DNA of 64,000 bases from Andreprevotia chitinilytica DSM 18519. GTDB taxonomy: Bacteria; Pseudomonadota; Gammaproteobacteria; Burkholderiales; Chitinibacteraceae. Of this stretch, positions 24,483 through 32,895 are shown piece by piece; positions within the stretch are counted from its first letter, which is position 1, and every line of letters begins with the position of its first letter. Where the stretch lies: the NCBI RefSeq assembly GCF_000711875.1, contig NZ_JONM01000002.1, positions 66,769 to 130,768 of the forward strand. The letters are read 5' to 3'. Made by a program: the position numbers and the translations under genes. The notes under the pieces are model-generated. The model was not told the DNA's origin and did no database searches. It worked only from the letters and a program-made list of their open reading frames with translations.

Positions 24483-25616
24483 ATGAAAGCCGTCATATCG
24501 GGCTATGCCCGCTCCCCGTTCCACTTTGCCAAGAAAGGCGCGCTGGCCGCAGTGCGCCCCGATACGCTGGCCGCGCAGGTGGTGGTCGGTCTGCTGCAAC
24601 GCACCGGGCTTGATCCGGCGTTGCTGGAAGACATCATTCTCGGCTGCGCCTACCCCGAGGCATCGCAGGGCAACAATCTCGCCCGCATCATTGGCCTGAT
24701 GGCGGGCCTGCCGCTGCAGGTGGGCGGTATGACCATCAACCGTTTTTGCGGCTCGTCCATGTCTGCCATCCATATCGCGGCGGCGCAGATCGAAGCGGGC
24801 GTGGGCGATGCGTTCCTGTGTGTGGGTGTGGAGTCGATGACGATGGTGCCGCAAGGCGGCTTCAATTTTTCGCCCGAGCCGACGCTGTATGAACACTCCG
24901 ATGCCTACATCTCGATGGGCCAAACGGCAGAGAACGTCGCACGGCGTTATGGCGTGACGCGGGCGGATCAGGAGCAACTGGCGGTGCAGTCGCATCAGAA
25001 AGCGGCCGCGGCGCGTGAGGGTGGGCGGCTGCGCGATGAAATCGTCCCGATCCTGCCGGTGGCCGGTGAGGCGATTACCGCCGACGGCTGCATCCGCCCC
25101 GGTACTTCGCTCGAAGCGCTGGCTGCTTTGCGCCCGGTATTCGACGAGGCAGGCGTGGTGACGGCCGGCACTTCCTCACCGCTGACTGATGGCGCCGCTG
25201 CCGTACTCGTCACCAGCGATGAGTTCGCGGCCCGGCATCAGCTGCAGCCGCTGGCCCGTATCAAGGCCATGGCCACGATCGGGTGCGATCCGGGTTTGAT
25301 GGGCATCGGCCCGATTGCCGCCACGCGCAAAGCCTTGACCCGCGCCGGCCTGACCGCAGCCGATCTGGAAGTGGTCGAGATCAACGAAGCCTTTGCCTCC
25401 CAAGCATTGGCATGCATTCACGAGCTCGGGCTGGATCCGGCCACCATCAATCTGGACGGCGGCGGTTTGGCGATCGGTCATCCGCTCGGCGCAACCGGTG
25501 CCCGCATCACCGGCAAGGCCGCTGCATTGCTGGCGCGTGAGAAAGGCCGCTATGGGCTGGCGACGCAGTGCGTCGGCGGTGGCCAAGGCATCGCCACGAT
25601 TCTGGAAGCCCTTTGA
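24483..25616 (+). CDS. Thiolase family acetyl-CoA C-acyltransferase
   Basis: A 377-residue thiolase. The nucleophile Cys89 is in INRFCGSSMSAIH. The second half has EINEAFASQA, GGGLAIGHPLGATGAR (His333) and QCVGGGQG (Cys363). It starts at the ATG at 24483 after AGAGGT. It could act in degradative beta-oxidation (3-ketoacyl-CoA cleavage) or condensation. Control by the neighbouring TetR protein and pairing with an alpha/beta hydrolase suggest a dedicated catabolic unit rather than the PHA pathway, which has its own thiolase at 63373. Confidence 0.92.
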   Translation: MKAVISGYARSPFHFAKKGALAAVRPDTLAAQVVVGLLQRTGLDPALLEDIILGCAYPEASQGNNLARIIGLMAGLPLQVGGMTINRFCGSSMSAIHIAAAQIEAGVGDAFLCVGVESMTMVPQGGFNFSPEPTLYEHSDAYISMGQTAENVARRYGVTRADQEQLAVQSHQKAAAAREGGRLRDEIVPILPVAGEAITADGCIRPGTSLEALAALRPVFDEAGVVTAGTSSPLTDGAAAVLVTSDEFAARHQLQPLARIKAMATIGCDPGLMGIGPIAATRKALTRAGLTAADLEVVEINEAFASQALACIHELGLDPATINLDGGGLAIGHPLGATGARITGKAAALLAREKGRYGLATQCVGGGQGIATILEAL

Positions 25617-25639
25617 TTGCAACCCAAGAGGAACACCGC

Positions 25640-26509
25640 ATGACCACCAATCCAACTCCGACCAGCGCCCTTCATCTGGCGAGCATCGCGCCCAACCGCT
25701 ACGTCGATTCGCCCGTGGCCCGGTTTGCCTACCGCAAATTCGGCCGCCCCGGCACCAAACCGCTGGTTTTCCTGCAGCGCTTTCGCGGCACGATGGATGA
25801 CTGGGACCCCGACTTGCTCGATGCGCTGGCCGCCGAGCGCACCATCCTGCTGTTCGATAGCGCCGGCATCGGCCGCTCGACCGGGCAAACCCCGCCGACC
25901 ATTCAGGGCATCGCCGAAGCTGCCGCTAGCTTTATCGAGGCGCTGGGCTTGGGCAGTGTGGACATCCTGGGCTGGTCGCTGGGCGGTACGGTCGCGCAGC
26001 AATTGGCGCTGGATCGGCCCGATCTGGTCGACAAGCTCGTCATCGCCGGTTCGGGCCCCGGCTACGTGGCCGATGCGCCGGCTGTGCCCGACAAGGTCTG
26101 GCAGGTGGCCGGCAAAGCGGTGAACGACGACGAGGATTTTCTCTACCTGTTCTTCAACGAAACCCCCGCCAGCCGTGCCGCTGGCGTGGCGCATCTGGCG
26201 CGGCTCAAACACCGGACGGATGCCTTTGAGGCCCCGGTGAAGCCGGCCTCTATCGGTGCGCAGGTTGCAGCCATTCAGGCCAGCGGTCATCCGGCAGGTT
26301 CACTATTGCCACGCTTAGGCCAGTTGAAGCTGCCAGTGCTGGTGGCCAATGGCATCAACGACGTGATGATCCCGGCGTTCAAGTCCTACGTGATGGCGCA
26401 GGCGCTGCCACAGGCGAAGTTGGTGCTATACCCCGATGCCGGGCATGGGTTCTTGTTCCAGTACGGGCAGGCGTTTGCGCGGGAGGTGTTGGTGTTTTTG
26501 GAGGGGTGA
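25640..26509 (+). CDS. Alpha/beta-hydrolase fold protein
   Basis: A 289-residue alpha/beta hydrolase. The nucleophile elbow is GWSLGG (Ser near 119), the acid is probably in ANGINDVMIP (Asp near 238), and the His is in YPDAGHGF (near 267). An oxyanion strand VFLQRFRGTMDDWDP precedes it. The start at 25640 follows AAGAGGAAC. It lies 23 bases after the thiolase, so the two are likely co-transcribed under the TetR regulator. The substrate is unknown; esterase, lactonase and C-C hydrolase activities are all possible. Confidence 0.88.
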   Translation: MTTNPTPTSALHLASIAPNRYVDSPVARFAYRKFGRPGTKPLVFLQRFRGTMDDWDPDLLDALAAERTILLFDSAGIGRSTGQTPPTIQGIAEAAASFIEALGLGSVDILGWSLGGTVAQQLALDRPDLVDKLVIAGSGPGYVADAPAVPDKVWQVAGKAVNDDEDFLYLFFNETPASRAAGVAHLARLKHRTDAFEAPVKPASIGAQVAAIQASGHPAGSLLPRLGQLKLPVLVANGINDVMIPAFKSYVMAQALPQAKLVLYPDAGHGFLFQYGQAFAREVLVFLEG

Positions 26510-26532
26510 GGGGTGAGGGGGCTCACCGATTT

Positions 26533-26692
26533 TCTCCCCTCGCCCTCGCGTGCAAGGCTTCAGCCTTGCTCAGCTATTGGTGGGAGAGGGGCCGGGGGTG
26601 AGGGCCGCGCTGCATGCAGCGCCCGGTTCACTCCTCTCTTCCATTTTCCCTGAACAAGGCTAAAAGCCTTGCACGGGATGTGAGAGGGGAGA
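26533..26692. repeat. Dispersed intergenic repeat, family C
   Basis: Contains CTCGCCCTCGCGTGCAAGGC, TTCAGCCTTGCTCAGCTATT, GGTGGGAGAGGGGC and a reversed CTGAACAAGGCTAAAAGCCT arm. It lies between the hydrolase gene and the convergent ohrR gene. Confidence 0.7.
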
Positions 26693-26719
26693 AGGATTGC
26701 TTGCGAGGAGACTTACTCC

Positions 26720-27169
26720 TCAACCTTTCTTCCGCGGATCAGCGCTCGCCAGCATCCCCAGCAACTTCTGCAGCTGATCCCGCAGCGCCGGCAATTCGCT
26801 TGCATCCATCGGCAATTGGCACAGCAACGCACCGGGCACGGCTTCGGCGCGTTCGCGTAGCGCCAACCCGGCATCGGTGAGGGTGATGTCGACGCGGCGT
26901 TCGTCGTCTTGCGCCCGTTGGCGGCGTACCAGACCTTGCTGTTCCAGGCGCTTGAGCAGCGGTGTGAGCGTGCCGCTATCTAGGTACAGCGCCCGCCCGA
27001 GTTCACCCACGGCGCGCGGCGTGGCTTCCCATAGCGCCATCATCACCAGGTATTGCGGATAGGTGAGGCCAAGCTCGTCCAGCAGCGGCCGGTACAGCCG
27101 GGTGAACAGATTGCTGGCGGCATATAGCGGAAAACACAGTTGCTGGTCGAGGCGAAGGTAATCAGTCAT
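26720..27169 (-). CDS. ohrR: MarR-family organic peroxide sensor OhrR
   Basis: A 149-residue MarR-type repressor. It has the OhrR N-terminus with reactive Cys12 (DQQLCFPLYAASNLFTRLYRPLL), the winged helix (YLDSGTLTPLLKRLEQQGLVRR) and RRVDITLTDAG. A second cysteine, Cys117, is 105 residues further on, the same spacing as the Cys22/Cys127 pair of two-cysteine OhrR proteins such as that of Xanthomonas. Peroxide oxidation should form a disulfide and release DNA. The ohr gene lies just upstream on the same strand. Confidence 0.92.
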   Translation of the reverse strand: MTDYLRLDQQLCFPLYAASNLFTRLYRPLLDELGLTYPQYLVMMALWEATPRAVGELGRALYLDSGTLTPLLKRLEQQGLVRRQRAQDDERRVDITLTDAGLALRERAEAVPGALLCQLPMDASELPALRDQLQKLLGMLASADPRKKG

Positions 27170-27288
27170 GGCGGGGCGGGACAGGATGGGCAACAAAGCG
27201 ACCTATCAAGATAGCACGGCCCCGCAGCGCGGATAACGCGGCGGGGCCAAAGGTGCTGCGGATCGTATTGGCTTGACGGCCCGAGTGA

Positions 27289-27711
27289 TCAGCGCACGCT
27301 GGTGGTCAGCTGCACATCGATGTTGCCGCGTGTGGCGTTCGAATACGGGCAGACCTGATGCGCGGTGGCGACCAGTGCCTCGGCGGCGGCTTGCTCGATG
27401 CCGGTAATGGTCACATCCAGCGCCACGGTCAGCGCGAAGCCGCCGTTGTCGTTCGGGCCGATGCCGACCGATGCGGCGACTTCCGTATCGCCAATGGCAA
27501 CTTTCTGCAGCCGCGCCACATGCAGCACGGCATTTTCAAAGCAAGCGGCGTAACCGGCGGCGAACAGTTGCTCCGGGTTGGTCGCCACTTTGCCGCTGCC
27601 GCCGAGCTCTTTCGGCAGTGCGAGCTCAGCGGCGAACACGCCATCTTCGGTGCGGACACGACCGTTACGGCCGCCGTTGGCAATGGCTTTGGTGCGATAG
27701 AGCGTCGTCAT
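27289..27711 (-). CDS. ohr: Organic hydroperoxide resistance peroxiredoxin Ohr
   Basis: A 140-residue OsmC/Ohr-family protein. The catalytic cysteines are Cys57 (GYAACFENAV) and Cys121 (HQVCPYSNATRGN), and the activating Arg lies in the N-terminal strands (GRNGRVRTEDG). It reduces organic hydroperoxides using lipoylated partners. The start at 27711 has AGGAAC upstream; an in-frame extension to 27945 would run through the operator. It is transcribed in the same direction as ohrR, 119 bases before it. Confidence 0.93.
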   Translation of the reverse strand: MTTLYRTKAIANGGRNGRVRTEDGVFAAELALPKELGGSGKVATNPEQLFAAGYAACFENAVLHVARLQKVAIGDTEVAASVGIGPNDNGGFALTVALDVTITGIEQAAAEALVATAHQVCPYSNATRGNIDVQLTTSVR

Positions 27712-27778
27712 GATGCAGGTTCCTTGATCGGGTGAGGGGGCTGTGAACACGCACTGAATCGCGTTCATGTGATCAATA

Positions 27779-27794
27779 ATATTGTGCACAATAT
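27779..27794 (-). promoter_or_regulatory. Candidate OhrR operator
   Basis: A perfect 16-base palindrome, ATATTGTGCACAATAT, lies 68 bases upstream of the ohr start. It sits in a short AT-rich promoter region containing ATTGTGCACAATATAAAT. AT-rich palindromes of this kind are the usual OhrR targets. Confidence 0.65.
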
Positions 27795-27957
27795 AAATGT
27801 GCAACACGTATTTGTGTTTTAGTTGTTCGACGTCAAAGCATCGCGAAGAAAGTCGCTGGAATCGCACCGCAACATGCCGGCCGTAAGCTTGACGTGGAAC
27901 CCGGAAATGACACGGGTATAGTGAAAAAAAGACAAGAACCCACATGGAGGGGACACC

Positions 27958-28728
27958 ATGTCAGCCTTGAAAAAATTGCTCGTCGGGCTTGCTGTTCTGA
28001 GCCTGTCTTCGGTTGTCTGGGCCGGCTGCAGCAAACCGCTTTCGGTCGTGCCGGAAGACTGGCCGCCTTACAGCTACAAGGAGGGCGCGCAATTCACCGG
28101 CCTCGATATCGAACTGATGCGCGCCATCTTCAAAGAGGCTGGGTGCTCTCTGGTGTTCGAGGAAAACATCCCGCGCCTGCGCCGCCATTACATGCACAAG
28201 GAAGGGCAGCTCGATGTGTTGTTCGCTGCTTCCGTCACCGAGGAGCGCAAGCAATTCAGCTGGTTTACCTTGCCGTATCGTGACGAAGTCACCGGCTTGT
28301 TCGCCCGGCAGGACAACGCGGCCAGCTTGAGCAAGGTCGCCAGCTTTGCCGATGTCTCCGCCGCGCGCGCCAGCGTGCTCGCCCCGAATGCCGGCTGGTA
28401 TGGCGACGATTACGCCAAGAACCTCGGCAATTTGCAGGCGGCCGGGCTGATCCAGCACTTCGAGAACTTCGAGCAGGGCGTGCGCATGCTGCAGGCCAAT
28501 CGGGCCGATCTGATGATGGGCGACGTCGGCGCGGTGGTGTATGCATCGGGCAAGCTCAAGCTGAATCTGGTGCAGCTCACCCTCGTGCCGAACCGCGATC
28601 CGGTGCACCTGATGCTGAGCAAGAAAAGCACCACGCAGGCGGATGTCGATGCGCTGAATGCGGCGATTACCAAGCTGGAAAAGCGCGGCGATCTGGCGAA
28701 GATTCGGGCGAAGTATGGGTTGCGGTGA
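27958..28728 (+). CDS. Periplasmic solute-binding protein, family 3 type
   Basis: A 256-residue protein with a signal peptide (ending VVWAG) and the SBP_bac_3 plan: VVPEDWPPYSYKEG, FTGLDIELMRAIFKEAGC, then NIPRLRRHYMHKEGQLDVLFAASVTEER, and a C-terminal LMLSKKSTTQADVDALNAAITKL. It would bind an amino acid or similar polar solute in the periplasm. No permease or ATPase gene is next to it, so it is an orphan like the ones at 30394 and 44282. It lies divergent from ohr, with a 246-base region between. Confidence 0.85.
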   Translation: MSALKKLLVGLAVLSLSSVVWAGCSKPLSVVPEDWPPYSYKEGAQFTGLDIELMRAIFKEAGCSLVFEENIPRLRRHYMHKEGQLDVLFAASVTEERKQFSWFTLPYRDEVTGLFARQDNAASLSKVASFADVSAARASVLAPNAGWYGDDYAKNLGNLQAAGLIQHFENFEQGVRMLQANRADLMMGDVGAVVYASGKLKLNLVQLTLVPNRDPVHLMLSKKSTTQADVDALNAAITKLEKRGDLAKIRAKYGLR

Positions 28729-28773
28729 GGGGGAGTAACTGCTGTTAGCTGTTCACAAAGCCTTTGAAGCCTA

Positions 28774-29026
28774 GTTATGCGCCTACGGCGCGGTCTAAAA
28801 GCATTACAGCGGGAATCCGTCCCGCGGCCGGGGAAGGGACTTGTCTCGGGCTGTACACTTTCTTTGGGCCCCCTCCACCCCAAAGGCGACCCTGCGCCTT
28901 ACGCTCTGGCTGAACGAAGCAAAGCTTCGCACGCCACGGGCTACCCTCGGTCGGTCCGCTTTTGTGAGACCAACCCCCTAAGGTCTCGCGACACTCCCTC
29001 GGCGCTGAGCGAAAGGGGAGGAAAAG
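28774..29026 (+). repeat. Dispersed ~200-250 bp element (family D), copy 3
   Basis: Begins GTTATGCGCCTACGGCGCGG, has TTACAGCGGGAATCCGTCCC and ends CGCTGAGCGAAAGGGGAGGA. It is longer than copies 1 and 2 because of an internal segment around AACGAAGCAAAGCTTCGC. It follows the stop codon of the solute-binding protein gene, as copy 2 follows tonB. Confidence 0.75.
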
Positions 29027-29089
29027 CCCGCAGTTCAACCATCGCGAGAAAAACTGCGACCGCTGTGTGCAAATGGCTGCTATTCGTAG

Positions 29090-29116
29090 GGCGCAATCCC
29101 CGAAGGGCATTGCGCC
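29090..29116. repeat. Small hairpin repeat GGCGCAAT/ATTGCGCC
   Basis: GGCGCAAT and ATTGCGCC flank CCCCGAAGGGC. Together with the preceding GTAG it resembles short repeats seen widely in proteobacteria. It lies in the gap (28729-29338) before the AraC-family gene; nothing else is seen there besides the family D element. Confidence 0.45.
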
Positions 29117-29338
29117 GCACTGGTTTCTGACGGGATTTACGCTCACCCGCAACAACCGTGAGCCACCCCTAAGTACTTCCCACTAAATCATTCGCGGTAT
29201 TTGATAAGCCCCCGTCCGCCCGTAGTCTCGGTATGCGAACCGCACGCACCGGATTGGACATTCATTTGCGCCTTATTGGTGCAAAAACAGTCGACACTTC
29301 CCCGGTTATGCCTGCGTTCCATCGCATGGAGGTATTGC

Positions 29339-30382
29339 ATGTCGATAGCGGGAATGTCTGCAGGAGTGAGTACCAAAACCGTTTCCAATGTCATCGCCCA
29401 GCTGTTTGCGCGGCGGGCGGGGGAGATCGGGCTGGATCAGGCCGGGTTTTGTGCCCGCACCGGCATTACGGCGGGCGAGCTGTTCGCGCTGGATGGCCGG
29501 ATCAGCGGCGATAAGCATCTGCGCATGTTGGCGCTGGCCGAACACTTGCCGCTCCAGCTGGCGGATTTCCATCTGTCGCTGCCTGATCTGAGTCACGCCT
29601 TCCCCGATCTGGCCGCGCTATGGGCCAATTGCCGTACCCCCCGCGAGGGCATCGCGGCGTATCTCAAATACCGTTGCGTGATTGGCGAACTTGATTTTGT
29701 CCATTTCGCCCAGACCCCGGATCGGCTGCAGCTCGATTATGTAAATGAAGGGGCATGGCATCCGGTGCCGGTGAGCGCGCTGGGCAACTTCAATGTCATC
29801 CTGGCGATTGCCCGCTACCTGTCGCCGGACAGCACCGACGACGTCATCATCGATCTGCAAGGCAAACTGCCCATACCGCCGCACCTGATCGAACGCGCGC
29901 TCAATGCCCGTATCCGCTACAGCCAGGAGCGCAATCGGCTGATCTACACCTCCCGCGCACTGGATAGGCCATTCCCCCTGTTCAACGTGGTGCCCCATGA
30001 CTATGTGGCGCAAAAGCTCGACGTGCGCCGCCAGCAAATCCTCGCCCACGGCCAGTTCCTGCCGCAAATCGAAACCATGCTGCACAGCTGGATGCGCGAT
30101 GCCGGCCTGGATGACTCCGAGCTGGCGCTGGAACGCCTGTGCGAGCACTTTCATATTTCGCGCTGGACCCTGTCGCGGCGGCTGAAGCGGGAGAACTGTA
30201 CCTTCCAATCCCTGCTGATGCGGGTGCGGGGCGAAGAGGCCCGGCGCATGCTGGCCGAAACCGATTTGCCCGTGCGCGAAATCAGCGATCAGGTCGGCTT
30301 CATTTCGCAAAGCTCGCTCTCGCGTTTCTTCCGTGAGCAATGGGGCATTTCGCCTTCGCATTACCGGGCGCAATTGCGGTAG
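29339..30382 (+). CDS. AraC-family transcriptional regulator (arabinose-binding-like N-terminus)
   Basis: A 347-residue regulator. The N-terminal ~220 residues match the ligand domain of OruR/ArgR-type AraC proteins (VIAQLFARRAGEIGLDQAGFCARTGI). The C-terminal double HTH contains LALERLCEHFHISRWTLSRRLKRENCTF and ARRMLAETDLPVREISDQVGFISQSSLSRFFREQWGISPSHYR. The ATG at 29339 has a perfect GGAGG six bases upstream. It may act on the solute-binding protein gene convergent to it at 30394, but no operator is visible. The effector is unknown. Confidence 0.88.
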   Translation: MSIAGMSAGVSTKTVSNVIAQLFARRAGEIGLDQAGFCARTGITAGELFALDGRISGDKHLRMLALAEHLPLQLADFHLSLPDLSHAFPDLAALWANCRTPREGIAAYLKYRCVIGELDFVHFAQTPDRLQLDYVNEGAWHPVPVSALGNFNVILAIARYLSPDSTDDVIIDLQGKLPIPPHLIERALNARIRYSQERNRLIYTSRALDRPFPLFNVVPHDYVAQKLDVRRQQILAHGQFLPQIETMLHSWMRDAGLDDSELALERLCEHFHISRWTLSRRLKRENCTFQSLLMRVRGEEARRMLAETDLPVREISDQVGFISQSSLSRFFREQWGISPSHYRAQLR

Positions 30383-30393
30383 CTGGGGAGGGG

Positions 30394-31209
30394 CTATTTG
30401 TAATACGACGTCACAATGGCTTTCATGTTGCCATTGCGCTTGAGCTGTTCGATGGCGGCATTCATCTTTTTGACGAAGTCGTTTTTATACGGCGGATTGT
30501 TGTTGATGCTGTAACCGATGTAGGTCTCTTCGCCGGAAAGTTCCACCGCCTCGATCAGCTTCAATTTCAGTTTTGCAGCCTCTGGGTCGGTACGCAATTT
30601 GGCGGCGGTGTAATAAGCCGCGCCGCGGTCGCTGGCATAACAGTCGATATGCTTGAGCGCGAGTTTCTTGAGGTTGGATTCATTGCCTTTGGTTTCTTCG
30701 AGCTTTACTTTGCCCGCCCGCGCCGCATCCATGAGCCGTGCGGATAATAGAAAGCCCGAGTTGATGCCAATCACCACGCCAACAAAATCCTCAGGGAAAC
30801 GCGTGCGTTTGCGCTTCATCACTTCTTTGTTGCAGAACAGCACATCGGTCTCGCGATAAAGCGGCACCGAGTAAGGCGACACCCAGGTCCGTTCCGGTTT
30901 CAAACCGGGTGGAAACAGGCCAAAAATGCTGCCATTCGCCAAGCTGGCCAAGCCGCGTTTCCAGGGGAGCGGGCGCAACTCGACTTCATACCCAGGCTTT
31001 AACAACGCGGCTGCCTGTTGCAGGAAATCAACGTCGATGCCCTTGAACTGGCCGTTTTCGACATAGGAATACGGCGCATAGTTATCGTCGCCATAAAGCA
31101 CGACATGCTGCGCCGCTTGGGCGGGCGCAACGCCAATGAGCATGGCCAGCACGAATGGGATGGGCAGTTTGATCCGGATTCCTCCCGCTGGTGAACAGGC
31201 GTGAATCAA
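30394..31209 (-). CDS. Periplasmic solute-binding protein, family 3 type
   Basis: A 271-residue (or slightly shorter) exported protein: signal peptide (IPFVLAMLIGVAPAQA), then VVLYGDDNYAPYSYVENGQFKGIDVDFLQQAAALL and the usual two-lobe layout. The start is unclear. Reading from TTG at 31209 gives a long N-terminus, while a strong GGGAGGAAT lies at about 31178-31186, followed only by ATC and CTG codons. A rare start codon is therefore possible. No transporter genes adjoin it. Confidence 0.8.
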   Translation of the reverse strand: MIHACSPAGGIRIKLPIPFVLAMLIGVAPAQAAQHVVLYGDDNYAPYSYVENGQFKGIDVDFLQQAAALLKPGYEVELRPLPWKRGLASLANGSIFGLFPPGLKPERTWVSPYSVPLYRETDVLFCNKEVMKRKRTRFPEDFVGVVIGINSGFLLSARLMDAARAGKVKLEETKGNESNLKKLALKHIDCYASDRGAAYYTAAKLRTDPEAAKLKLKLIEAVELSGEETYIGYSINNNPPYKNDFVKKMNAAIEQLKRNGNMKAIVTSYYK

Positions 31210-31375
31210 TCCTGCGCACCCGCCAAGTCGTTCGCAGCCGTGAAATGTCGGCCTTTTCGGCAGTATAGGTAGATCCGGTTACACCCACGATATGCGCGAT
31301 TTGCCAGCGTTTCTGCATGCCATGCGCCGCCTTTGTTGCTGTCTGTGCCGTTAGCTTGGTGGGGCAGCAACGTGG

Positions 31376-32539
31376 CTAGGGATGGCTCGCTTGTTCGCCG
31401 GCCACCTCGACCACCCGTATCTGGTCGCGGCCGGCGTGCTTGGCATCGTAGAGCGCGCGGTCGGCGCGGGCGAGCAGGGTTTCGCCCGTTTCCCCGGCCT
31501 GATAGCTCGTCACTCCGGCGGAGAATCTGACGGGTTCCGATTCCACCGACAGCGTTGAGCGGCTGCGCAAGCGCTCCAGGCAACGGCCGGCGTCTGCCGC
31601 CGTCGTGCCGGGGAGCAGGATCACGAATTCCTCGCCGCCAATGCGTGCGACCAGCGGGATTTCGGGCTCGCTCGGCACCATACACGGGGATGCCGGCAGG
31701 ATTTCGTCGGACTCGCGCAGACTCTCGCGCAACCAGTGAGAGAACTCGCGCAGCACGGTATCGCCTGCGGCATGACCGAACCGGTCGTTGATCAATTTGA
31801 AGTGATCGATGTCGATGATCGCCACCGATAACGGCAAGCGGTAACGCGTGGCCAATGCGGTCATGCGAGTTAGCGCCTCCATCGCATACCGGCGGTTGGA
31901 TAACTGGGTCAGCTCATCCGTGATCGCCAAACGCTTGATCTGTTCATTGGCGGCTTCCAATGCCTTCTTGCGGTTGGAGAGTTCGCGTTTCAGCTTGCTG
32001 ATGAAGCCGCCAAAGAGCGAGAACCAGACGAGCAGCAGACCATAGACCGTAAACAGGAATAGCTCATAACCGACATTGAAGTCCGCTCGCGCGCTGAGCA
32101 TTTCGTAGATCAGCAGCACCGCGTAGCCGAGCATGAGCAAGGCGACGACTTTCAGGAATTGGCGGGTGTCGAGTTGGAGGATGCCAAACGTGAACCCTCC
32201 CAGAAAGAACATGAGCGGGAGCGGCCGATATTGTTCGGGCAGTGCATCAACCAGGGTCAGCCCCCACCAGGCGCTCGCGACGATTTGCTGTGAGGTGAGC
32301 GAGGGATCGGCGAAGCGTAAATTGAAGCCGGTTTTGAATGCGATCCAGAACCCGAAATTCATCAAGGCGCAGCTCGCCAGCAGCCAGATCCAGCGCTCCC
32401 ATTCAAATTCACCCAGGCCCATCCGCACGAAGGCCAGCAGGATCACCAGAAAAACGGCATAGGTCGCCACTGCCATCGAGAACCGACGCATGCGAATGCG
32501 CTGGTGGCGAGCGAGCGTGGCTGCATCGGGTTGCGTCAT
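31376..32539 (-). CDS. Membrane-bound diguanylate cyclase (GGDEF)
   Basis: A 387-residue protein with about six membrane helices in residues 20-190, a short coiled linker (LKRELSNRKKALEAANEQIKRL), and a GGDEF domain starting at ITDELTQLSNRRYAMEAL. The active-site motif GGEEF is intact at 301-305, so c-di-GMP synthesis from two GTP is expected. The RxxD inhibitory-site motif is present (RESD, 275-278) but is separated from GGEEF by about 17 extra residues rich in proline (ILPASPCMVPSEPEIPL). No phosphodiesterase domain is present. The sensory ligand of the membrane part is unknown. Confidence 0.92.
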   Translation of the reverse strand: MTQPDAATLARHQRIRMRRFSMAVATYAVFLVILLAFVRMGLGEFEWERWIWLLASCALMNFGFWIAFKTGFNLRFADPSLTSQQIVASAWWGLTLVDALPEQYRPLPLMFFLGGFTFGILQLDTRQFLKVVALLMLGYAVLLIYEMLSARADFNVGYELFLFTVYGLLLVWFSLFGGFISKLKRELSNRKKALEAANEQIKRLAITDELTQLSNRRYAMEALTRMTALATRYRLPLSVAIIDIDHFKLINDRFGHAAGDTVLREFSHWLRESLRESDEILPASPCMVPSEPEIPLVARIGGEEFVILLPGTTAADAGRCLERLRSRSTLSVESEPVRFSAGVTSYQAGETGETLLARADRALYDAKHAGRDQIRVVEVAGEQASHP

Positions 32540-32895
32540 GTTCCTTTCCGTGAACTGGCGACTACATGATTCGACTGCATGATTGATCAGTGTAGTTTGT
32601 CCCCCTTGGCGTGAACCAGCGCGTTGTCAGCAAAAAGGCCAGCCCTTTTGCAAGCGCTGGCCTTCTCCCGTCAAACCCGATGGCGTAGCGATGCCCAACA
32701 TGCGAACGGTGAAATGGGTGGGCTTTATTTCATTCAATCCTCGTTCAATCCGCCCAAGCTGCTGGTCGCCGTTGAGCCGACGTAAGGTTTGAAAACGCTC
32801 GCCCGTCCCTTTGTCGCGGGTCCATAGTGAATTTGCTTGCCGGGTAAAGAGATCGCTGTATGCAAGCAGGTGTCACGTCGAGAGGAAATGAGGTC
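32540..32895. other. Intergenic region between divergent signalling genes
   Basis: About 355 bases between the cyclase and the chemoreceptor. It holds one stable hairpin (32637-32668, listed separately) and presumably both promoters. No open frame with a ribosome site was found. Confidence 0.5.
32637..32668 (-). terminator. Terminator-like hairpin in the leader of the cyclase gene
   Basis: AAGGCCAGC and GCTGGCCTT form a stem. On the minus strand the stem is followed by TTTTTGC, as in an intrinsic terminator. The only gene downstream on that strand is the diguanylate cyclase, 98 bases away. A similar stem without a T-run lies at 40503-40527. Confidence 0.5.
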
